Source of the DNA: Methylacidiphilum kamchatkense Kam1
GTDB lineage: Bacteria > Verrucomicrobiota > Verrucomicrobiia > Methylacidiphilales > Methylacidiphilaceae
Assembly: GCF_007475525.1 (NCBI RefSeq)
Contig: NZ_CP037899.1
Location: forward strand, 1 to 64,000
DNA length: 64,000 bases
Reading direction: 5' to 3'
Of this stretch, positions 9,580 to 18,235 are shown one piece after another; position 1 is the stretch's first letter, and each line of letters starts with the position of its first letter. The position numbers were made by a program, and so were the translations under genes. A model generated the notes under the pieces. It was not told the DNA's origin and did no database searches. It saw nothing but the letters and a program-made list of their open reading frames with translations.

Positions 9580-10374
9580 ATGAATATTACAATTGAAAAC
9601 GAGCATCAAAAAAATAATGGAGTAGTCAATACAGAAATTAATTCTTATTTGCTCGATGCGAAGAATGTGCCAAACCATGTGGCAATAATCATGGACGGTA
9701 ACGGCCGATGGGCTGAAAAAAGAAATTTGCCTCGAATCGAGGGACATAAGGAAGGGTTGAATGCAGCCAAAGAAGTGGTTCAAACAGCCTTAGAAATAGG
9801 AATACAGTATTTAACTCTTTATGTCTTTTCCATTGATAACTGGAAAAGACCTTATTTTGAGATTCGAGCCTTAATGACGATGTTTCAGGATTTTCTTTTA
9901 AAAAATGAGAATGAGTTAGTAGAAAGAGGTATAAAATTATTAACGATTGGCAGAACGACCGATTTACCAAAAAGTCTCCAAAATCAGTTGATGGCTACCT
10001 GTAAAAAAACAGAAAAAAATTTCAAGCTTATCCTTACTCTTGCTTTGAGCTATGGTGCACGACTTGATATTCTCAATGCCGTGAGGGAAATAGCTAAAAA
10101 AGCTCAGTCTAAAGAAATCAACCTTAACGATATCGATGAGAAATTTTTCAAAGCGCATCTTTCTACACATTTTTCTCCGGATCCAGATTTTTTGATTCGG
10201 ACAAGTGGGGAAATGCGACTGAGTAATTTTCTTTTGTGGGAGTCCTCTTATACAGAGTTTTATTTTACAAATACCTTTTGGCCAGATTTCCGAAGAGAGG
10301 AGTTTTTAGAAGCCCTGGCGATATTTGCAAAAAGGCAGCGTAGATTCGGACAAATAACTGCAAAAAAGAGATAA
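9580..10374 (+). CDS. uppS: Isoprenyl transferase (undecaprenyl diphosphate synthase)
   Basis: cis-Prenyltransferase that builds the undecaprenyl carrier for peptidoglycan and LPS. The 264 residues include the catalytic Asp in IMDGNGRWA (about residue 39), the substrate segment GHKEGLNAAKEV, FSIDNWKRP and the C-terminal RTSGEMRLSNFLLW followed by YTEFYF, all diagnostic. An N-terminal extension of about 30 polar residues precedes the catalytic core. It heads a lipid group with cdsA, psd and pssA, all on the same strand. Confidence 0.96.
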   Translation: MNITIENEHQKNNGVVNTEINSYLLDAKNVPNHVAIIMDGNGRWAEKRNLPRIEGHKEGLNAAKEVVQTALEIGIQYLTLYVFSIDNWKRPYFEIRALMTMFQDFLLKNENELVERGIKLLTIGRTTDLPKSLQNQLMATCKKTEKNFKLILTLALSYGARLDILNAVREIAKKAQSKEINLNDIDEKFFKAHLSTHFSPDPDFLIRTSGEMRLSNFLLWESSYTEFYFTNTFWPDFRREEFLEALAIFAKRQRRFGQITAKKR

Positions 10375-10420
10375 CTGAAGCTTTTCTGTTGTCTATTCTC
10401 TCTATTTCAATTCTATCCTA

Positions 10421-11314
10421 ATGATGACTATTGAAATGTTAAAAGAAGAATCCAATTTTTATTCGAGATTACTTTCCTCTCTCGTTCTTTGGGGTGTTAT
10501 TCTTATAGCCCTATTATACAGCTTAAAAATTCTCGAAATGATCATTTTTATGTGTTTTGGGCTTATAGCTCAGGAAGAGTTTTATCGGATGCAACAAGCC
10601 AAAGGCCACAAGATATTTCGCTTGGCTGGTTTTACAGCTGCGTTCTGTCTTTACCTAGGGATATGGTTTTTTGAGAATGTTCATACTGCTGGCTACTCCT
10701 TTTATCCTTTTTTTGAACAGATCTTGTATTTTGGATTGTTAACCATTCTATTTGGTCAAGTTATTTGGAATTGGGACAAGCTAACAAATCCAATAGCATC
10801 GATAGCTCTGACTTTTTTAGGATTTTTTTATGTTGCTTTTCTCTTTAGTTTTCTTGAGCGAATCTCCTTTTGTAAAGGATTACCATTTAACGCTGATGCT
10901 GCCTTATTTTATCTAATTGCGGTAACAAAACTGAGCGATACGGGTGCTTTTCTTGTAGGGAGAAATTTTGGCAGCCATCTGCTTATTCCTCATGTTAGCC
11001 CTAAAAAGACATGGGAAGGTTTGGGAGGGGGCATTTTTTTCTCTTTTTTGGCTGGGATATTATTACCTATTGGATTTTCAAAATTTTTTGTTGGCTTTCC
11101 TTTGATCGATTCGATTCTTTTAAGTGTTGTGATTGGATTTATTGGAGCGGTAGGTGATTTAGCTAAAAGCGTGGTCAAAAGAGATGCTCATGTGAAGGAT
11201 TCAGGTCATGTCATTCCAGGTATTGGAGGACTATTGGACCTAATAGATAGTTTGCTTTTAAGCGGCCCCTTTTTTTATTTTTATTGTCTTTTTCGATACC
11301 ATATATACCCATAG
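10421..11314 (+). CDS. cdsA: Phosphatidate cytidylyltransferase
   Basis: Integral membrane enzyme making CDP-diacylglycerol from phosphatidate and CTP, the precursor of all phospholipid head groups here. The 297 residues have about seven to eight hydrophobic helices. The C-terminal signature region reads KSVVKRDAHVKDSG followed by IPGIGGLLDLIDSLL. The usual HGG is IGG in this protein. uppS-cdsA is a common bacterial order, and psd and pssA, which use CDP-diacylglycerol products, follow. Confidence 0.94.
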   Translation: MMTIEMLKEESNFYSRLLSSLVLWGVILIALLYSLKILEMIIFMCFGLIAQEEFYRMQQAKGHKIFRLAGFTAAFCLYLGIWFFENVHTAGYSFYPFFEQILYFGLLTILFGQVIWNWDKLTNPIASIALTFLGFFYVAFLFSFLERISFCKGLPFNADAALFYLIAVTKLSDTGAFLVGRNFGSHLLIPHVSPKKTWEGLGGGIFFSFLAGILLPIGFSKFFVGFPLIDSILLSVVIGFIGAVGDLAKSVVKRDAHVKDSGHVIPGIGGLLDLIDSLLLSGPFFYFYCLFRYHIYP

Positions 11315-11344
11315 CTTCTTGTCCAAACTATAAACATACCAATT

Positions 11345-11992
11345 ATGAAAGATTCCCTTCTTTTTCGTGAGGCATTTCCCATTGCTTTTGCCCTAGCGAC
11401 GCTATCTTTGATCTTCTTGCTTTTACCCTTCAAACCAGCAAAATTTGTAGGGGTCTTTTTTTTATTAGCCCTTCTTTTTCTCTTTTATTTCTTCAGAAAT
11501 CCAGAAAGAACTATCCCTACTGATCCTCATTATATTTTGGCTCCAGCAGACGGCAAAATTGTGGAAATAAAAATGGAAGAAACATCTCCTTTCTATGAGG
11601 GGAAGGCAACAAAAATATCTATATTTCTTTCTATCTTTGATGTGCATGTGAACCGTTCTCCGGTTGATGGCAAAATTATTAAGAAAGAGTACCATAAAGG
11701 GATTTTTTTGGATGCACGCAATCCAAAGGCCTCTTTATTAAACGAAAGACAGGATTGGTGGATTCAATCGACAAAAGGATGTATTGTAGGAATAAGACAG
11801 ATTGCTGGGTTTATTGCGCGCCGGTTGGTTTCTTGGAAAGAAACTGGTGAGACGATTAAAAGGGGAGAAAGAATTGGCATGATTAAGTTTGGATCTAGAA
11901 CAGAACTTTTTCTTCCAAGCGACTGTATAGTGGTAGTACATAATGGAGAGAAAGTGGAAGCTGGGAAAACGGTAGTTGCAAAATGGCCATGA
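11345..11992 (+). CDS. psd: Phosphatidylserine decarboxylase proenzyme (short type)
   Basis: Decarboxylates phosphatidylserine to phosphatidylethanolamine using a pyruvoyl group formed by self-cleavage. The 215-residue length matches the short class. Two hydrophobic segments (about 14-30 and 34-50) anchor the N-terminus; then LAPADGKIV, the metal/His region FLSIFDVHVNRSPVDGKI, and the self-cleavage motif FGSRTEL, where the Ser becomes pyruvoyl. The stop overlaps the pssA start by 10 bases, so the two are translationally coupled and act in sequence. Confidence 0.95.
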   Translation: MKDSLLFREAFPIAFALATLSLIFLLLPFKPAKFVGVFFLLALLFLFYFFRNPERTIPTDPHYILAPADGKIVEIKMEETSPFYEGKATKISIFLSIFDVHVNRSPVDGKIIKKEYHKGIFLDARNPKASLLNERQDWWIQSTKGCIVGIRQIAGFIARRLVSWKETGETIKRGERIGMIKFGSRTELFLPSDCIVVVHNGEKVEAGKTVVAKWP

Positions 11993-12891
11993 ACGAATGG
12001 GACGCAAAAAAAGAGGAAAAAATATATCTTTTGCCTAATTTGCTGACAGCGGGCAACTTGATTTGTGGGTTTCTTGCCATTCTAAAAATTCTCGAAGGAA
12101 GCATTCTACGAGACAGCGATACGGCAGGATGGATTCATACCTACGAAAATAGTTTAAATTTCATTTTAGCTGCATTTGTATTTGATGTTTTGGATGGAAG
12201 GCTCGCTCGGTTTGGAGGTAAAGAAAGCATGTTTGGAAGAGAATTTGATTCTTTGGCCGATCTTATTTCCTTTGGCGTTGCTCCAGCCTTGTTGGTCTTC
12301 GAGATAGTTCTCTATCAATTCCCTCATAAAATAGGATGGATTGTTGCTTCTATTTATTTGGTTTGCGGAGCTCTAAGGCTTGCCCGTTTCAATGTTTTAG
12401 CTACTCAGTATAAGGGATCGAATCTAGAATTTACTGGTTTTCCTATTCCTGCAGCTGCAGGACTAGTCTGCTCCATTACCTTACTGATGCTTTATTTTTA
12501 TGAAACAGATAGGGAACTTGAGAAGGGCTGGGGAAAGTACATATTGGTAGTCCTGTTGCTTTTTCTCTCTATCATGATGTTTAGTAAGAATCTTTATCCT
12601 AGCTTCAAAGGCATTACTTGGAAAACGAAGTGGACCGTTCCTAAATTTTTGTTTGTGGTTTCTATTTTAGGATTGACCATAGTTTATTATAAGTGGATGT
12701 TGGCAGTTGATTTTTTGGGATATCTTTTGTATGGCTTCTTTAGACCTTTTATTTCGAAGCCATTGAGAAAAGCGATTGAAGAAGAAGGCGAGGAAGAGGA
12801 AGAAAGGGAAGGAGAAGGAAAAGAGGAAGGAAAAAACAACCATTTGAAAATTATTCAGAAAAAGGAAAACTCTGATAGAATTTCTCTTTAA
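11983..12891 (+). CDS. pssA: CDP-diacylglycerol-serine O-phosphatidyltransferase
   Basis: Membrane enzyme that makes phosphatidylserine from CDP-diacylglycerol and serine, supplying Psd. The CDP-alcohol phosphotransferase signature is spread over DVLDGRLARFGG and GREFDSLADLISFG (about residues 67-96), followed by several hydrophobic helices. At 302 residues it is longer than many homologues because of a charged tail from about residue 264, a run of Glu, Gly, Arg and Lys that is probably disordered. It overlaps psd by 10 bases. Confidence 0.94.
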   Translation: MAMNEWDAKKEEKIYLLPNLLTAGNLICGFLAILKILEGSILRDSDTAGWIHTYENSLNFILAAFVFDVLDGRLARFGGKESMFGREFDSLADLISFGVAPALLVFEIVLYQFPHKIGWIVASIYLVCGALRLARFNVLATQYKGSNLEFTGFPIPAAAGLVCSITLLMLYFYETDRELEKGWGKYILVVLLLFLSIMMFSKNLYPSFKGITWKTKWTVPKFLFVVSILGLTIVYYKWMLAVDFLGYLLYGFFRPFISKPLRKAIEEEGEEEEEREGEGKEEGKNNHLKIIQKKENSDRISL

Positions 12892-12976
12892 AGCTTATAC
12901 TATGCTAAATATTTTATGATTGAAAAGAAGCTTGATAGAGATTGCCAATGCTGGAGGTTAGAAGTTTTTTAAAATT

Positions 12977-13059
12977 GGGCAGATACCCAAGTGGACAACG
13001 GGGGCAGACTGTAAATCTGCTGGCTTATGCCTTCGCTGGTTCGAATCCAGCTCTGCCCA
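12977..13059 (+). tRNA. tRNA-Tyr (GTA)
   Basis: Class II tRNA of 83 bases with a long variable arm. Acceptor arms GGGCAGA and TCTGCCC pair perfectly with discriminator A at 13059; no CCA is encoded. The anticodon stem GCAGA/TCTGC holds the loop CTGTAAA with anticodon GTA at 13011-13013. The T arm is GCTGG TTCGAAT CCAGC. A run of ten T from 13060 directly after the 3' end could end transcription. Confidence 0.96.
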
Positions 13060-13192
13060 TTTTTTTTTTCTTTTTATCTTTCTCTCCTTATTGACAACTA
13101 CGGTCAATTCCTTAGGCTAATAAACAAAAAATAAGGTATTTGCTTTGAGTGTTTCCCATCGAGATTTCGTTTCTCCAGGGAAGGGTTGTTGG

Positions 13193-14326
13193 ATGTCAAT
13201 ATCCGATAAAGATTGGAATGATTGGCACTGGCAGCTGAAAAATCGATTGCATTCCCTAGAGCAAATTGAAAAGCAACTAGCTCTAAGTCCAGAAGAACAG
13301 CGTGGTCTTAGATTTGCTTCAAAAGAAAAGCTTGCCTTTTCCCTTACCCCCTATTTTTTTAATCTCATCGATCCACAAAACCCTGATTGTCCCATCCGTA
13401 GGCAGGTAATACCAAGAGTCGAGGAGCTGGTTAGCTTGCCCTATGAAATGTCGGATCCTTGCGGAGAAGATAAAGATATGGTGGCTCCAGGACTGGTTCA
13501 TCGATATCCTGACAGAGTTCTTTTCCTTGTGACAGATAGATGCGCTAGTTATTGTCGATATTGTACTAGAAGCAGGATTGTCAGTGGGGTTAGTGGGCAA
13601 AAACTAGAAACCGACGACAAATTAGCTTTCGAGTATTTAAAAAACCATAGGGAAGTTAGAGATGTGCTTATTTCGGGAGGAGACCCACTTTTATTATCTG
13701 ACAGTCGGCTTGAAAGACTTCTTAGACAATTAAGAGAGATCCCTCACATTGAAATTATTAGGATTGGAACACGGATTCCCATATTCCTCCCACAAAGGAT
13801 AACGGACGGTCTTTGCAAAATGTTAAAAACTTATCATCCTTTGTGGCTCAATATCCATGCCAATCATCCAAAGGAATTGACAATAGAAGTGAAAATAGCT
13901 TTAGAAAAATTAGCGGATGCCGGTATCCCGTTGGGCAATCAATCTGTGCTTTTAAAAGGGATCAATGACGACCATCAGATAATACTGGAGTTGGTTAGAA
14001 AGCTGATCCGGTGCAGAGTTAGACCTTATTATCTTTATCAGTGCGACCTTATTCAGGGAACTGATCATTTTCGTGTGCCAATCAAAAAAGGATTGGAAAT
14101 CATGAGAAATCTAAGAGGTTTTACAACCGGTTTTGCTGTTCCGCAATATGTGGTTGATGGACCGGGAGGGGGTGGAAAGATCCCTTTGAATCCAGATTAT
14201 GTTATAGGATATTATGAAGATAAAGTACTGTTACGAAATTATGAAGGTAAAATTTACTCCTATCCAGGAGCTCAAGATACAAAACAAGACGAAAACTATG
14301 ATCGACAGTCTGGGACCTGCATGTAA
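13193..14326 (+). CDS. KamA-family radical SAM protein (lysine 2,3-aminomutase type)
   Basis: Radical SAM, PLP-dependent aminomutase family; members convert lysine to beta-lysine, or modify the lysine on EF-P. The [4Fe-4S] motif is CASYCRYC and the PLP-lysine region is GPGGGGKIPLNP. The C-terminus lacks the zinc-binding cysteines of clostridial lysine 2,3-aminomutase, so the exact substrate is open. I choose ATG 13193 (377 residues, starting MSISDKDWNDWHWQ, the usual family start) over an in-frame TTG at 13145. Neighbours give no pathway clue. Confidence 0.85.
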   Translation: MSISDKDWNDWHWQLKNRLHSLEQIEKQLALSPEEQRGLRFASKEKLAFSLTPYFFNLIDPQNPDCPIRRQVIPRVEELVSLPYEMSDPCGEDKDMVAPGLVHRYPDRVLFLVTDRCASYCRYCTRSRIVSGVSGQKLETDDKLAFEYLKNHREVRDVLISGGDPLLLSDSRLERLLRQLREIPHIEIIRIGTRIPIFLPQRITDGLCKMLKTYHPLWLNIHANHPKELTIEVKIALEKLADAGIPLGNQSVLLKGINDDHQIILELVRKLIRCRVRPYYLYQCDLIQGTDHFRVPIKKGLEIMRNLRGFTTGFAVPQYVVDGPGGGGKIPLNPDYVIGYYEDKVLLRNYEGKIYSYPGAQDTKQDENYDRQSGTCM

Positions 14327-14357
14327 AAATAAAACATAAAGACGTGGTTAAAACTGT

Positions 14358-15552
14358 ATGGAGCCATCTCCTTTTTCTGGCAAAGTCTATTTGATAAAGG
14401 AGGGAAGGCACAGAATTTTAGAAGGTCATGTCTGGGTATATCGAACAGAGATTTCCCATTTTGATGAGCATCTTCAAAATGGAGATGTTGTAGAAGTAGT
14501 TTCTGCCAATGGTCAAAATTTGGGGGTGGGAATTTGGAATAGTCAATCTCAAATTGCTGTAAGGATTTATTCGAGGGAAAGAGTTCCTCTGGATAAGAAT
14601 ATTATTTTATCCTTCCTGACCAACGCTTTTAAATATAGAGAGCAGATTTTTTTGGGCAAAAGAAGCAACGCTTATAGGTTGTTCTGGTCTGAATCAGATG
14701 GATTTCCTGGATTGGTCATAGATCGCTATGCCGATTGGTATGTTGTTCAACTGTTGACATCGGGAGCTGATCGAAAAAGAAGAGAAATTCTAGAGAGCTT
14801 ACGACAACTAACCTCTTCCACTAACATTATAGTTCGAAATGATGCTCCGGTACGGCTACTAGAAAGGATTGCCTCTAACAAAAGAATGCTTAGCGCAACA
14901 GGCTCCAGAACCCTTTTCTGTTACTTTGGATGGGGTGAGTATTTTAGTTGACGTTCTCAACGGGCAGAAAACCGGACTTTATTTGGACCAAGCTGCCAAT
15001 TATCATTTGATTGCGACTATGGCTAAAAATAGAAGAGTGCTGGATTGTTTTTCGTATCAAGGTCTTTTTTCAATATTTTGTGCTCTTCAAGGCGCAAAGC
15101 ATTGTATTGCTGTGGATCAATCTGCTGCTGCAATCGATATTGGGAAAAAAAATGCTGATTCGCTTGGCCTGCGAATAGATTGGGTATGTGAAAATGCTTT
15201 CGATTGGCTGCGGAAAAAAGAAAAAGAAAAGCAGAAATTTGATTTGATTATTCTCGATCCCCCTTCTTTTACCAAAACAAAAGTTCAAAAAGAATCGGCT
15301 TTTCGCGGCTATCATGAGATCCATTTGCGTGCCTTAAATTTGTTGGAGGTGGGAGGCTATTTAGCAAGTTTTTGTTGTTCGCATCATATTATGATGGAAG
15401 AATGGAAAGAGTTGATTGCCAAGGCTTCCTGGGAGACTCATACAAGACTTCGCTATCTGAATTGTTTGCCGCAAAGTGCTGATCACCCCATTTTATTCAA
15501 TATTCCTGAAACCGAATACCTCAAGGGAGTTTTAGCTCAAAAAATAGACTAG
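14358..15552 (+). CDS. RlmI-like class I rRNA methyltransferase (one frame break)
   Basis: PUA-domain plus SAM-dependent methyltransferase of the RlmI (23S rRNA m5C) type. The N-terminal half has the PUA segment IKEGRHRILEGHVWVYRTEI and the ESDGFPGLVIDRY stretch; the C-terminal half has QKTGLYLDQAANY, the SAM loop LDCFSYQGLFSIF and the catalytic region LDPPSFTK. The frame is lost near the AAA at 14863-14865. Removing one A gives LLEGLPLTKECLAQ and a 397-residue protein of RlmI length. This is the only break in the window repaired by removal of a base. Confidence 0.82.
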
Positions 15553-15776
15553 CATTATCTTGGCTAAAAACTCTTTTATCCGGTAAGAAAAAAGACAGGC
15601 TAGGCAAAGAAAAAAGCCTCCTTAAGTGAAGCTCTATGACCTATCTACCAAAATATGCTTAAAGAAACACAAGGGTTGTTTTTGGGAAAAGATCCCTTTA
15701 CTTTCCCACAGTGAGACAAAAGCTTCTTTTTTCTCTAATACTAAAAATAACAACTTTTACAAAAAAGAGGTGATGC

Positions 15777-18215
15777 ATGAATCCGACCCCTAATAGTCTA
15801 AAAGATAAGAAACCCTTCGTCTTATGGTTCGATCAGATCAGTCTCAAAGACATTCCTCTTGTTGGTGGCAAAAATGCTTCTCTTGGGGAAATGTATTCTC
15901 ATCTTTCTTCCAAAGGCATAAAAGTGCCAAATGGTTTTGCTACAACAGCCGAAGCGTATCGATTTTTCTTATCTGAAAACAGGCTGGAAGAAGAGATAAA
16001 AGAGTTGCTTTCAGGCTTGGATCCACATGACCTTGAGAATTTGAGGGATAGAGGTAGAAAAATTAGGGCCTTAATCATTGATTCCCCAATGCCCAAGGAA
16101 CTTGAAAATGAAATTATAAATGCCTATGCAAACCTGAATAAAGAGGCTAAACAACAGGCTGTGGATGTAGCAGTTCGCTCAAGTGCTACCGCTGAAGATC
16201 TCCCTGGTGCTAGTTTCGCTGGTCAGCAAGAAACCTATTTAAATGTTCGGGGTAAGGATAATTTACTGCATTCAATTAAAAAGTGTTTTGCTTCCTTGTT
16301 TACTGATCGAGCCATCTCTTATCGGTCGGACATGGGATTTGAGCATACAAAAGTAGCTCTTTCTGTTGGGGTTCAAAGAATGGTTAGATCGGATTTGGCT
16401 TGCTCGGGAGTGATGTTTTCTATTGATACAGAGTCAGGTTTTCGCAATGCGGTTTTAATCAATTCTTCTTATGGGCTAGGGGAAAATATCGTGCAAGGAA
16501 TCGTCAATCCTGACGAATTTTATGTTTTCAAGCCCACTTTGATGCAGGGTTTTCAGCCAATCTTACAGAAGAGATTGGGGGGCAAAGAAATGAAACTCGT
16601 CTACGATATCGGGGGAGAAAAAATTGTAAAAAATGTTCCTGTGCCCCCAGAAGAGAGGAAAAAATTTTCTTTATCCGATGAAGAGATCCTTACTCTGGCC
16701 AAGTGGGCTTGTATTGTGGAAGAACACTATTCTCAACTCCATGGTCGATTTACTCCCATGGATATGGAGTGGGCAAAAGACGGACTGAGTGGAGAACTTT
16801 TTATGCTTCAAGCTAGACCAGAAACAGTACATGGAGGGAAAGCTAGGAACGTTTTAGAATTTTATCGCCTCAAAGGCACTGGCCCTGTTCTGATTGAAGG
16901 AAGAAGCGTTGGAGAAAAAATTGTTCATGGGAAAATCAAGGTTATTAAAAGTATCCAACAGATAGATCGGTTCGAGCCAGGCGAAATTCTTGTGACTGAA
17001 AAGACTGACCCTGATTGGGAGCCTATAATGAAGAAGGCCAAGGCGATTGTGACGAATCGGGGCGGAAGGACCTGTCATGCGGCTATTGTTAGCCGAGAGT
17101 TAGGGGTACCTGCTATTGTAGGCACAGAAAGAGGGACGGAGGTTTTGAAAGATGGTATGATCGTAACGGTAAGCTGTGCAGAAGGAGAGGTGGGTAAAGT
17201 TTATAATGGAGAAATTCCTTTTGAAATTGAAAAAGTTAATTTGGAAAACATCCCACGGCCTCGGACAAAGATCATGATGAACGTAGGGAATCCTGAAGAG
17301 GCCTTTGATCTTTCTTTCCTTCCCAATGATGGGGTAGGATTAGCACGGGAAGAGTTTATTTTGACCAATTATGTCAGAATCCACCCTATGGCTTTAGTGC
17401 ATTTTGACCAGTTAAAAGAAGGGGAAGATAAAAAGAAGATTATAGAAATGACAGAAATCTATCCAAGGAAAACGGATTTTTTTGTGGAGAAACTCTCCGA
17501 AGGCATTGGGATGATTGCCGCAGCCTTTTATCCAAAGGATGTCATAGTCAGGCTTAGTGACTTTAAGACCAATGAATATGCCAATTTGATAGGTGGTCAA
17601 GACTTTGAACCTATAGAACGCAATCCGATGATTGGATTCAGGGGGGCTTCTCGTTATTATAATCCAAGGTATCAGGAAGGTTTTGCTTTGGAGTGTCAAG
17701 CTATACGGAAAGCGAGAGAAACCTTTGGCCTTTTTAATATCAAGATCATGATTCCAGTCGTAAGGACGGTAGAAGAGGGCAAGAAAGTGATAGCCGAAAT
17801 GGAGAAAAATGGTCTTAAAAAAGGCGAAAAGGGGCTTGAGATTTACATGATGTGCGAAATTCCCAGTAATGTCATTCTGGCCGAAGAGTTTTGCGAGATT
17901 TTTGATGGTTTTTCTATTGGCTCGAATGATTTGACTCAACTTGTCCTTGGAGTAGATAGGGATTCTGAAATTGTCGCTTCCCTCTATGACGAAAGAAACG
18001 AGGCGGTCAAGCGCATGATTTCTTCTGTAATAAAAACGGCAAAACAGAAACAGAAAAAGATTGGGATTTGTGGAGAAGCTCCCAGTAATTATCCTGAGTT
18101 TGCCGAGTTTCTCGTCAAAGAGGGAATAGATAGCCTCTCATTGAGTGCGGATGTCGTTATTAAAACGACTTTAAATATCTTGGAGCTTGAAAAAAACCTT
18201 TTTCAGTCCTCTTAA
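15777..18215 (+). CDS. ppsA: Phosphoenolpyruvate synthase
   Basis: Makes PEP from pyruvate and ATP for gluconeogenesis. The 812 residues show the three expected parts: N-terminal ATP-grasp domain (VGGKNASLGEM, then RSSATAEDLPGASFAGQQ), the swivelling phosphohistidine domain with GGRTCHAAIVSRELGVP, and the C-terminal PEP-utilising barrel ending GICGEAPSNYPEF with the catalytic Cys. The 224-base leader upstream shows no clear regulatory element. GAGGTGATG at 15769-15777 supplies the ribosome site. Confidence 0.96.
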   Translation: MNPTPNSLKDKKPFVLWFDQISLKDIPLVGGKNASLGEMYSHLSSKGIKVPNGFATTAEAYRFFLSENRLEEEIKELLSGLDPHDLENLRDRGRKIRALIIDSPMPKELENEIINAYANLNKEAKQQAVDVAVRSSATAEDLPGASFAGQQETYLNVRGKDNLLHSIKKCFASLFTDRAISYRSDMGFEHTKVALSVGVQRMVRSDLACSGVMFSIDTESGFRNAVLINSSYGLGENIVQGIVNPDEFYVFKPTLMQGFQPILQKRLGGKEMKLVYDIGGEKIVKNVPVPPEERKKFSLSDEEILTLAKWACIVEEHYSQLHGRFTPMDMEWAKDGLSGELFMLQARPETVHGGKARNVLEFYRLKGTGPVLIEGRSVGEKIVHGKIKVIKSIQQIDRFEPGEILVTEKTDPDWEPIMKKAKAIVTNRGGRTCHAAIVSRELGVPAIVGTERGTEVLKDGMIVTVSCAEGEVGKVYNGEIPFEIEKVNLENIPRPRTKIMMNVGNPEEAFDLSFLPNDGVGLAREEFILTNYVRIHPMALVHFDQLKEGEDKKKIIEMTEIYPRKTDFFVEKLSEGIGMIAAAFYPKDVIVRLSDFKTNEYANLIGGQDFEPIERNPMIGFRGASRYYNPRYQEGFALECQAIRKARETFGLFNIKIMIPVVRTVEEGKKVIAEMEKNGLKKGEKGLEIYMMCEIPSNVILAEEFCEIFDGFSIGSNDLTQLVLGVDRDSEIVASLYDERNEAVKRMISSVIKTAKQKQKKIGICGEAPSNYPEFAEFLVKEGIDSLSLSADVVIKTTLNILELEKNLFQSS

Positions 18216-18235
18216 ACTCAAAGATACTCTTAGCG

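Noticed and set aside
17412-17939. 175-codon frame on the minus strand inside ppsA
   Set aside because: It lies wholly within an intact, well-matched PEP synthase gene and has no recognisable motif.
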